From Acidobacteria bacterium UBA6911 (lineage in GTDB: Bacteria; Acidobacteriota; UBA6911), in assembly GCA_002451015.1 (NCBI GenBank), contig DKBB01000301.1:2610-7821 (forward strand): a stretch of 5,212 bases of DNA. The letters run 5' to 3'. Every line of letters starts with the position of its first letter. Within the stretch, counting starts at the first letter, position 1. Below the pieces are notes generated by a model that made no database searches, had not been told where the DNA came from, and worked only from the letters and a program-made list of their open reading frames with translations. A program made the translations under genes and the position numbers. This document shows positions 1 to 5,205 of this stretch, piece by piece.

Positions 1-38
1 TTGAGAATTTCATGAACGCATTACGGTGAAATCAACGA

Positions 39-464
39 ATGCCGCAGCAGACTCAAGATACCAAGGCAGAGAATCCAGTGAGTACCGCGAAACAAATACT
101 GACCTGGGAAGATCCACGTACGGGACTGGAATGGCAATACCAATCGCCGGGAAAAATGAACTGGCATGAAGCGCTGGAATATGCAAAATCACTTACGCTG
201 GATGGGAAGAACGATTGGCGTTTGCCGACGGCACCGGAACTGGAAACGCTGATCGATCTAAAAACTCTCCTGGAGAGGATCCGTCCGATTATGCGGAAAG
301 ATGTGCCATTCAGGGACACTTTAAGCTACTGGTCTTCCACAACATTTGCACCCAATACCTACAGCGCCTGGATTGTCATGTTCGACGGCGCCTATATCCT
401 CAGCTACTATAAAAGCAACAAATACCACATCCGCTGCGTCCGCGGCTCCATGAATCCGGTGTGA
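39..464 (+). CDS. DUF1566 (Lcl C-terminal) domain protein
   Basis: A 141-residue protein that is essentially one Lcl_C/DUF1566 domain, a small C-type-lectin-like fold seen in many surface or secreted bacterial proteins and usually linked to binding. The family signature is complete and in order: TGLEWQ near residues 28-33, NWHEALEYA at 41-49, WRLPTAPEL at 60-68, YWSS at 97-100 and a terminal IRCVRG at 131-136. There is no signal peptide or membrane segment, which is unusual because family members are commonly exported; here the N-terminus is a short polar leader. The ATG at 39 is chosen because an in-frame TGA lies at 27-29 and a GGTGA at 25-29 gives a plausible ribosome-binding site 9 bases upstream. 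That TGA may also be the stop of a preceding gene cut by the window edge, which would allow translational coupling. The ligand and role are unknown. The domain assignment is secure; the cellular location is not. Confidence 0.82.
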   Translation: MPQQTQDTKAENPVSTAKQILTWEDPRTGLEWQYQSPGKMNWHEALEYAKSLTLDGKNDWRLPTAPELETLIDLKTLLERIRPIMRKDVPFRDTLSYWSSTTFAPNTYSAWIVMFDGAYILSYYKSNKYHIRCVRGSMNPV

Positions 465-490
465 ATGCCAATCCTGCCGATACAGCATTC

Positions 491-769
491 CCCCATAAAG
501 CTGCTCTCCCAGAACTCACGGCCATAACAGGTAAACCCGCGGAAATTCATCTGAAATACTGCCCAGCCGCGATTGGCCAGGAACCGGCCTTCAGGATTGA
601 ATCCCCATGGGTTCGGTGCCCAGGGTCCGTTATGGGGGTTTACGACAACGGGTTAATTCCCGGGAGCAGTCCCTTTTGGTAAAGTAAAATGGTCATGTGC
701 GGTTAATCCGTCTCTCGCTTCCTATTTTACGGGCTGCACTTTCAATCCAAAGTATTTCTGTAACGGAGT
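491..769 (-). pseudogene. S9 family prolyl oligopeptidase fragment (degenerate)
   Basis: Reading the minus strand in one frame gives a clear stretch of a prolyl-oligopeptidase/acylaminoacyl-peptidase (S9) catalytic domain, from the end of the propeller into the start of the alpha/beta hydrolase fold. Recognisable blocks in order are QPVK and EARDGLTAHDHFTLPKG (about 736-671), then PVVVNPHNGPW (about 652-620), PWGFNPEGRFLANRGWAVFQ and MNFRGFTCYGREFWESSF (about 613-497). In intact relatives these read like ARDGLTxxGYLTLPKG, PHGGPW and NFRGSTGYG. Two in-frame stops interrupt it: TAG at 722-724 and TAA at 653-655. Similarity ends near 495. The GxSxGG nucleophile block and the Asp and His of the triad, which would lie further along, are absent; DUF1566 coding sequence occupies that space on the other strand. 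PHGGPW has become PHNGPW. It is therefore a dead fragment of an enzyme that cleaved peptides. Its upstream limit is soft; nothing beyond about 769 is recognisable. Confidence 0.82.
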
Positions 770-785
770 GCAAAAACAGAAAACG

Positions 786-800
786 GTTGAATTATTCAAC
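786..800. promoter_or_regulatory. 15-bp palindrome, candidate operator for the glyoxalase gene
   Basis: GTTGAATTATTCAAC is a perfect inverted repeat of 7-base arms around one central base. It lies about 13 bases upstream of the -35 box of the promoter at 814-841. The length and AT-rich symmetric form suit a dimeric regulator of the MarR or TetR type, but that is inference. It is followed by TCTTTTT at 801-807, so a weak intrinsic terminator is the alternative; the AT-rich stem makes that less likely. Confidence 0.4.
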
Positions 801-813
801 TCTTTTTACAACT

Positions 814-841
814 TTGACATTCATCGGTAAAGTGGTATGAA
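814..841 (+). promoter_or_regulatory. sigma70-type promoter of the glyoxalase gene
   Basis: A perfect -35 box TTGACA (814-819) is followed after 16 bases by TATGAA (836-841), which has an extended -10 TGG directly before it (833-835). Transcription would start near 848, leaving a leader of about 23 bases that holds GAGG (852-855) and GGAG (859-862) ahead of the ATG at 871. A second, weaker reading is TTTACA (805-810), 17 bases, TAAAGT (828-833). Together these support independent expression of the downstream gene. Confidence 0.6.
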
Positions 842-870
842 TCTCGCAAAAGAGGATTGGAGAAAAGAAG

Positions 871-1254
871 ATGCATTTTCGATTTGACCATAACAATATC
901 AACGTAAAAGACCTGAATAAAAGCCTGAATTTTTATCGTGATGCTCTCGGACTGATTGAAACCCGACGAAAGGAAATGGATGATTTTATCCTTGTTTTCC
1001 TTGGCGACGCAGAAACGTCTCACAAACTCGAATTAACCTGGCTGAAGGACCGTACCGAAGCCTACAACCTTGGGGATAACGAGTTTCATATCGCGTTTGT
1101 CGTGGACGATTATGATGCCGCTTTTGCGAAACACAAGAAAATGGAATGTGTATGTTATGAGAATCCCCAAATGGGCATCTATTTCATTGAGGACCCCGAC
1201 GGATACTGGCTGGAAATAATTCCAGAGAGAAAGAAGCGGCCGGAACCGCATTAA
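871..1254 (+). CDS. gloA: glyoxalase I / VOC-family metalloenzyme (lactoylglutathione lyase-like)
   Basis: A 127-residue single-module vicinal-oxygen-chelate protein, the usual length for bacterial glyoxalase I, which converts the methylglyoxal hemithioacetal to S-lactoyl-thiol in the cytoplasm. The two beta-alpha-beta-beta-beta repeats are visible. All four metal ligands expected from E. coli GloA can be placed: His7 (DHNNINVKDL), Glu54 (KLELTW), His73 (EFHIAFVVDD) and Glu115 (EDPDGYWLEII). The sequence SLNFYRDALG at 18-27 is the typical first helix. The ATG is chosen for its GGAG ribosome-binding site 8 bases upstream (859-862) and because His7 sits at the normal distance from the N-terminus. 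It has its own promoter and lies between two truncated gene remnants. Membership of the superfamily and a metal-dependent activity are well supported. The thiol substrate is not: glutathione, another thiol, or a different VOC reaction are all possible. Confidence 0.8.
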   Translation: MHFRFDHNNINVKDLNKSLNFYRDALGLIETRRKEMDDFILVFLGDAETSHKLELTWLKDRTEAYNLGDNEFHIAFVVDDYDAAFAKHKKMECVCYENPQMGIYFIEDPDGYWLEIIPERKKRPEPH

Positions 1255-1743
1255 AACGGTGAGTTCGGCGCAGGTTTAAAAATCTACGATTCTCCCGGTT
1301 CAGCCGCCAGGTTGTACCACTATATCCCTGCCATGGTGAAGGGAACGGTCCGCTATACGGTCTTTGCTCCCTTGAATCGTCTCGACTTCGATCCGGATGT
1401 GTTGCTTTGCCTGTGTGAGACCCAACAAACAGAAATCCTGTTGAGAGCCATGAGCTATCGTACCGGAGAAATGTGGTCGAGTCGCTACTCCAGCGCCATC
1501 GGGTGCGCATGGCTGTTTGTATATCCCTATCTGCGCGGAGAAATAAATTACTCGATCACCGGATTGGGACACGGCATGAAACGCAAACATCTGTTTGAGC
1601 CCGGGAAACAATTTGTAGCTATACCTATCGATCGTCTCCCCGCCATGCTGGAAACTCTTAAAGAGATGCCCTGGGATCTGCCCGGCTATCAACCCGACGG
1701 CACGGAATACATAAAACGCCTGAGTGAAAGATTGGGTCTGTAA
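1255..1743 (+). pseudogene. DUF169 protein, 5'-truncated (C-terminal part only)
   Basis: This frame encodes the C-terminal part of a DUF169 (COG2043-type) protein, a family of unknown biochemical role common in anaerobes. Recognisable features are the helix-strand VKGTVRYTVFAPL, the FDPDVLL block, EILLRAMSYRTGE, a conserved Cys in SAIGCAW, the YPYLRGE segment and the closing FVAIPIDRLPAMLETL. Intact family members are usually well over 200 residues; roughly the N-terminal third or more is missing. Family-like sequence (GEFGAGLKIYDSPGSAARLY) starts directly after the glyoxalase stop codon at 1252-1254 and in the same frame, before any ATG. The only possible starts are TTG at 1312 or ATG at 1333. 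Both fall inside the conserved region and lack a ribosome-binding site. If translated from 1312 it would give 143 residues. A decayed remnant is the better reading, although the remaining frame has no stops or obvious frameshifts, so truncation may be recent or a shortened product may still be made. Confidence 0.7.
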
Positions 1744-1751
1744 TAATTTGT

Positions 1752-1786
1752 GCCGGGATGGGTTGGCACCGGTTACGATACCCGGC
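1752..1786. terminator. dyad between convergent genes, possible weak terminator
   Basis: GCCGGG (1752-1757) pairs with CCCGGC (1781-1786), and an alternative GTGCC/GGCAC hairpin lies inside the same stretch (1750-1769). It sits in the 77-base gap between two convergent coding regions, where transcription from both sides should end. Neither side has a clear T-run, so a Rho-independent terminator is not demonstrated. Confidence 0.22.
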
Positions 1787-1820
1787 CGTAAGACAATCCT
1801 TGTGTGTGTTTGGGTCCAAT

Positions 1821-2585
1821 CTAGCCTGATACCAATTTTAAGCGCTGAACGAGCTGCCTGAGTGAGTTTTCGAAAGGGATTTCCTCCTGGATGTCTGCGG
1901 CAGCGGAGATTATCTCCGGGCACGTAATGTTTCCGGCAGCGGCGAAATACAGAATATTGCCCGATTTGAGGCAGGGCAATTGCCAGACCGGACCGACGGT
2001 CCATTCGATTGTTTTCAGCATGTCGATGCGTCTTTGCCTGTTTCCGCTCAACCAGTTCAGCACCAGCACGCCATCGTCATTCAGGCATTTCCTGGCATTT
2101 CCGATGAATTCCTGCGTCGCGCACTGATCCGGAAACTGTTCTCCCAGATAGGTATCGACAATGACCACACCGTATTGCGAAGTGCAGCGACTGAGAAAAT
2201 CCGCAGCGTCTTCCTGGAGCACCGTACACCGGGGCAACGCATGAATTTCAAAATATTTTTCGGCTAATTCCACGACGGTCGGATCGATTTCGACCGCCTC
2301 TATATTTATCTGCGGGCGTGCCTTGATCAGCATGCGCGGGATGGAACCTCCGCCGAGCCCGAGAACAAGGCAGGATCGCGCCCGAGGGCAGAATGCCAGA
2401 GCCGCCAGCATATTGCGTGCATACTCCAGTCCAGGCATATGCGGCGCCGCACTGTCGAAAACGGTATGCCGGATTCCTGACGCAGACCAGAGGGTAACTA
2501 AATCTCCTTTCCTTGTGACCACCAGGTCATGGGCAAGTCCTCTGGCGCGACAAAGAGTCTTACGGAATTTCTTAGGTCGCTTCAC
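1821..2585 (-). CDS. spermidine synthase-like SAM-dependent enzyme (PABS/methyltransferase fold)
   Basis: A 254-residue Rossmann-fold protein of the spermidine-synthase-like superfamily. The segment RHTVFD...PHMPGLEYARNML (39-60) precedes motif I CLVLGLGGGS (72-81), the acidic end of strand 2 EAVEIDP (96-102), the EDAADFL block (125-131) and VVIVDTYLG (140-148). Ordinary aminopropyltransferases carry GGGDG in motif I and an Asp-rich DxxDP loop. Here these read GGGSI and DTYLG, and the usual N-terminal beta-strand domain is largely absent. It therefore probably binds SAM or a relative but need not make spermidine. The annotated start is GTG at 2583-2585, limited by an in-frame TGA five codons upstream; no ribosome-binding site is obvious. 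The next in-frame ATG, at residue 50, would cut into conserved sequence, so the GTG is preferred. It is convergent with the DUF169 remnant and has no linked polyamine gene. A soluble cytoplasmic enzyme of unknown substrate is the safest call. Confidence 0.82.
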   Translation of the reverse strand: MKRPKKFRKTLCRARGLAHDLVVTRKGDLVTLWSASGIRHTVFDSAAPHMPGLEYARNMLAALAFCPRARSCLVLGLGGGSIPRMLIKARPQINIEAVEIDPTVVELAEKYFEIHALPRCTVLQEDAADFLSRCTSQYGVVIVDTYLGEQFPDQCATQEFIGNARKCLNDDGVLVLNWLSGNRQRRIDMLKTIEWTVGPVWQLPCLKSGNILYFAAAGNITCPEIISAAADIQEEIPFENSLRQLVQRLKLVSG

Positions 2586-3044
2586 GGGTTCTGTACAGGC
2601 TCAAAATCAGCCTAATTTGAGGTTTTATGCAAAACCATGCCGGTCGGAGAAATTGTACACAAAAAGACCGGTAATGCGCGACACAGAATTGATTGCAGCC
2701 CTGGCGCAGTTCGATGATAGGAAGAACAGGTTCCTGTTTTCAAGATTTTCCTGAATGGCCCCTGATCCGGTTTCCGACAAGGATGTCCTGCATATTCTTT
2801 CTGCGCCCGGATTCAGAGCAGGCCGATGAAACATCCTGCCGGAAGGTTCAGGATTCGCTCGGAAATTATTTCTTATTTCCTTAAGCCGTGAATCCCATCC
2901 CTTCCGCCGTATTGTATCCCATCGTACCTGCCTGTATCCTTGTCCACACCTACGTTCTGACAGATCCTGTGAAAAATGGAGTTTATACCCTTCCCTTTCT
3001 TCGCCATTCGCCACTCAATGTCATTGACGACCTGGAGGAAGCGG
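2586..3044. other. 459-base gap without a convincing gene
   Basis: Open frames here (for example 2625-3014 on minus and 2693-2884 on plus) lack ribosome-binding sites and recognisable domains. The visible structure is several small inverted repeats. AGGCT/AGCCT (2597-2601/2609-2613) overlaps CTCAAA/TTTGAG (2600-2605/2616-2621) in the leader of the minus-strand enzyme gene. CCGGTC/GACCGG (2640-2645/2666-2671) encloses a TACAAT-like -10 on the minus strand (2652-2657) without a good -35. AACAGG/CCTGTT (2725-2730/2733-2738) is a near-perfect palindrome. The 3' end of the Gln-rich gene's transcript and the promoter of the enzyme gene must both lie here, but neither can be fixed with confidence. 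Confidence 0.5.
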
Positions 3045-3623
3045 CTACTCCGTTTCCGACGAAAGCGCATTATATTCCTTCCGCCACTTCTCCATTGTCT
3101 TCTCCATATTGCGTGTCAGCTCCGATACCTTCCCAGGGTTCGGATCGGGCGGGCCCAGCTCCGAATCCATTTGTTTCAGTTGCGTCTTCATCTGCTGTTG
3201 CAGCTGGTTCATATTCTGGATCCGCTGTCCGAGGGCCTGCTGTTGACCGGTATCCAGTCCCTGCATCAGCCGCTCGTGTTCCTGCTCCATCGTTTGAAGC
3301 TGGCTCCGGATCTGGTTATGCTGCCGCCGCGCTTCTTCGGCACTGAACTTATTTCCGGAGTTCTGAGACATTTTTCGCGCCTGCTTGCGAATTTCGTCAG
3401 CCATTTTCCCGCATTCCTGGATCTGCTGGCGCTGCTCGGAATGAATCCGGACACGCTTGTTTTCCATGGCCCCCTGTCCGGACGGCATCTCTCCCTGCTG
3501 CCGTTGCTGCCCCTGCGGTTGTGCCTGCTGCCGCCCCTGACCGCTGCCGCCCCCTCTTCCCTGGGGAAAAGCCGCCGTGGCCATCAAAAGAAATGCCGAA
3601 AGTAGAATCAGTTGTTTTTTCAT
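3045..3623 (-). CDS. secreted Gln-rich coiled-coil protein, unknown function
   Basis: I do not recognise a named family. The 192-residue product starts with a classic Sec signal peptide: KK at 2-3, a hydrophobic core at 5-15 and an Ala-rich exit with likely cleavage after Ala17 or Ala18. The mature protein begins with a low-complexity Gly/Gln/Arg stretch (22-52). A long polar region rich in Gln, Glu, Arg, Lys and Met follows (about 57-156) with heptad-like spacing, predicted to be alpha-helical or coiled coil. A PPDPNP break at 158-163 and a last helix (about 164-187) end it. There is a single Cys at 71. The ATG is supported by AAGGAG at 3631-3636, 7 bases upstream. A periplasmic helical protein, perhaps chaperone-like or envelope-associated, is a reasonable guess from shape only. 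It is divergent from the phosphoesterase gene. Its opposite strand stays open for long stretches because CAG codons read as Leu there. Confidence 0.8.
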   Translation of the reverse strand: MKKQLILLSAFLLMATAAFPQGRGGGSGQGRQQAQPQGQQRQQGEMPSGQGAMENKRVRIHSEQRQQIQECGKMADEIRKQARKMSQNSGNKFSAEEARRQHNQIRSQLQTMEQEHERLMQGLDTGQQQALGQRIQNMNQLQQQMKTQLKQMDSELGPPDPNPGKVSELTRNMEKTMEKWRKEYNALSSETE

Positions 3624-3630
3624 GATGCAA

Positions 3631-3636
3631 CTCCTT
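3631..3636 (-). promoter_or_regulatory. ribosome-binding site of the Gln-rich secreted protein gene
   Basis: AAGGAG on the minus strand, 7 bases before the ATG at 3621-3623. It is the best Shine-Dalgarno match in the window and fixes the start of the signal-peptide-bearing product. Confidence 0.7.
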
Positions 3637-3953
3637 AATTTTCAAAAAGCACCTTTATTTCAAGTACTGACGGGCAACCAACATCGATGGAATATTCACC
3701 CGTTCACATGGCAATTAAATATCCGTATGAGTTCCACGACGCCCATCGTATCTTCCTTAGCCGTCCAATAGCGTTAAACACAAAGCCGGGGAAATAGTTG
3801 CGCATTTTCCCGTAATCGACAGGAATCCGGATGGACCCTCGAGGGAAGTCAGACTAAGATATGCGGTCATGTTTCGTGTTTCTAAAAAGGGATTGCGGCG
3901 CAGAAGGGTTTCGGCAATCATGTTCCTTGGCATAAGGGAGACGAGATAAACGA
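3637..3953. other. divergent intergenic region between the Gln-rich and phosphoesterase genes
   Basis: No gene is supported. The region must hold two divergent promoters. It contains an 8-bp hairpin with one G-T pair (CGGGGAAA at 3787-3794, TTTTCCCG at 3805-3812) with a 10-base loop. It also contains a pair of TTCAC direct repeats (3695-3699, 3703-3707) in the upstream region of the minus-strand gene. One minus-strand open stretch (3704-3853) is reported separately as a finding. Confidence 0.45.
3832..3860 (+). promoter_or_regulatory. possible promoter of the phosphoesterase gene
   Basis: TGGACC (3832-3837), a 17-base spacer and TAAGAT (3855-3860) each match four of six consensus positions. 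Transcription would start near 3867, leaving a leader of about 87 bases. It is the best-spaced pair I see ahead of the gene but is weak. Confidence 0.25.
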
Positions 3954-5063
3954 ATGTACCTGATGACTGAACTGGTCCTGTTTTCCCCTCTGATTGTCTA
4001 TGCCTGTATCCGTGTCCGAAAACTCATCCCGGGGACAGGGCGCCAAAACACATTCGTGATTTGTTATATCCTTCTGTTTTTCGGTTATCCGATCGCCGAA
4101 CTGCTAGCGCACAGGGAAACAACCGGCTGGATGCGAACCGTGATGATTGCCGGATACTACTGCCTGCCCTACCTGCTGTACATCACCCTGTCGGTGGCGG
4201 CAATCGATATCGGGATCCTGCTTGTACGGCGACTGAATATTCTGCGCGCGGATACAATTTCCAGCGGCGTATTCCGGCATGTTCGGCTGGGCGGCTACCT
4301 GATACTCCCGGCTCTTGTAGTGTTCGCGGGCGCCTGGAACAATAATCGCCTGACGGTAAAAGAATACTCGGTCAAGCTTCCAGGATATTCTTCGGCGGCA
4401 AAGGAACTGAAGATTGTTTTCGCATCGGACTTTCACCTGAGCCGGATCACGAGCGATCGCCTGGTTGAACGATTCGTCCAAAAGGTAAATGCCCTGCATC
4501 CCGACATTGTCCTGATCGGCGGAGACGTCCTTGAGGGACACGGCATTGAAAACCTCGCCGAATTTGAGAAGCAATTTCGCGGGATTACGGCGAAGTACGG
4601 CGTTTACGCCGCTCCCGGAAACCACGAGAGGTACGGCGGCGGGAGGGAAGACTTTTACAGGCGGTCGGGCATGAAATTCCTGGAAGATCAGGTTGAAAAA
4701 ATCGGCGACGCATTTTACGTTGCAGGACGAATAACCGGGCGCGTACCGCGAAAAAAGCCGATTGAGGATCTTTTAGTAGACGCTCCCGAAGACCTCCCCG
4801 TTATCCTGATCGATCACAGCCCCACAGACCTTGAAAGCGTAAGCAGAAGCCGGGTGGACCTGCAACTTTCCGGGCATACCCATAACGGGCAGCTATTTCC
4901 CGTAAACCTCCTGGTCATGCCGTTTGAATATGAGCTTGCCTGGGGTATGAAGACAAAGGGCAACTGTCATTTCATTGTAAGCAGCGGCGTTCAGGCATGG
5001 GGCCCGCCTGTCAAGACGGCAGGCGGTTCGGAAATTGTTCTCGTCAGCGTGGTGTTTCAATAG
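3954..5063 (+). CDS. membrane-anchored calcineurin-like metallophosphoesterase (YkuE/YaeI type)
   Basis: A 369-residue protein with an N-terminal membrane part and a C-terminal phosphoesterase domain. Hydrophobic segments lie at about 5-19, 33-51, 62-90 and 112-127. The catalytic domain follows from residue 151 with every metal-binding motif of the family: SDFH (Asp159, His161), GGD (Asp191), GNHE (Asn223, His224), IDHSP (His288) and SGHTHNGQLFP (His308, His310). Such enzymes use two metal ions to hydrolyse phosphate esters; relatives of the YkuE/YaeI group act at the membrane, in some cases on lipid-linked phosphates. The substrate here is unknown. The ATG at 3954 follows an in-frame TAA at 3933-3935. 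GGGAG (3936-3940) is rather far upstream (13 bases) and GAG at 3943-3945 closer. ATG at 3963 is a possible alternative start. Translation ends in tandem stops, TAG then TAA (5061-5066). Length and domain order match intact family members, so the gene appears functional. Confidence 0.88.
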   Translation: MYLMTELVLFSPLIVYACIRVRKLIPGTGRQNTFVICYILLFFGYPIAELLAHRETTGWMRTVMIAGYYCLPYLLYITLSVAAIDIGILLVRRLNILRADTISSGVFRHVRLGGYLILPALVVFAGAWNNNRLTVKEYSVKLPGYSSAAKELKIVFASDFHLSRITSDRLVERFVQKVNALHPDIVLIGGDVLEGHGIENLAEFEKQFRGITAKYGVYAAPGNHERYGGGREDFYRRSGMKFLEDQVEKIGDAFYVAGRITGRVPRKKPIEDLLVDAPEDLPVILIDHSPTDLESVSRSRVDLQLSGHTHNGQLFPVNLLVMPFEYELAWGMKTKGNCHFIVSSGVQAWGPPVKTAGGSEIVLVSVVFQ

Positions 5064-5178
5064 TAAGAGAATGTAGCGCTTTGGCATGGTCCGGTCCCGA
5101 TCCTTTGATCCTTCCGGTTTACGGGAAAAAGACAGAATGCCCCCGCCTTTGGCTGAGGATGAATGGCAGTTGGGAGTT

Positions 5179-5205
5179 TGGGGACAGGAGCCCCCATGGC
5201 TTTTT
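5179..5205 (+). terminator. possible Rho-independent terminator after the phosphoesterase gene
   Basis: Two alternative short stems, TGGGG/CCCCA (5179-5183/5192-5196) and AGCC/GGCT (5189-5192/5198-5201), lead into a run of five T (5201-5205). The second stem abuts the T-run. Both stems are short, and the site is about 120 bases past the stop codon, so it might instead belong to sequence beyond the window edge. Confidence 0.3.

Noticed and set aside
39..464. DUF1566 protein as a target of a diversity-generating retroelement
   Set aside because: C-type-lectin-like domains can be such targets, but the 3' end shows no excess of AAY-type codons, and no template repeat or reverse transcriptase is in the window.
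461..682. Plus-strand 73-residue frame starting GTG after the DUF1566 stop
   Set aside because: It is the antisense of the S9 peptidase fragment, has no recognisable domain or ribosome-binding site, and its codons are explained by the minus-strand homology.
786..807. Palindrome plus T-run as an intrinsic terminator
   Set aside because: The stem is AT-rich with almost no loop, and no plus-strand gene needing termination lies just upstream; an operator role fits its position next to the promoter better.
677..833. Direct repeat GGTAAAGT at 677-684 and 826-833
   Set aside because: Eight bases with no target-site context; the copies do not flank the glyoxalase gene, so chance is the simplest explanation.
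1300..2004. 234-residue minus-strand frame across the DUF169 remnant and the enzyme gene end
   Set aside because: It overlaps two regions with clear family similarity in other frames and itself shows no domain, so it is a shadow.
2625..3014. 129-residue minus-strand frame in the gap upstream of the SAM enzyme
   Set aside because: It has no ribosome-binding site, no recognisable motif and an unremarkable composition; I could not support it as a gene.
2976..3605. 209-residue Leu-rich plus-strand frame, membrane-protein-like
   Set aside because: It is the complement of the Gln-rich secreted protein gene; CAG codons read as CTG. The minus frame has a signal peptide and a strong ribosome-binding site, while this one has neither.
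4104..4625. 173-residue minus-strand frame inside the phosphoesterase gene
   Set aside because: It is antisense to a gene with complete catalytic motifs and has no features of its own.
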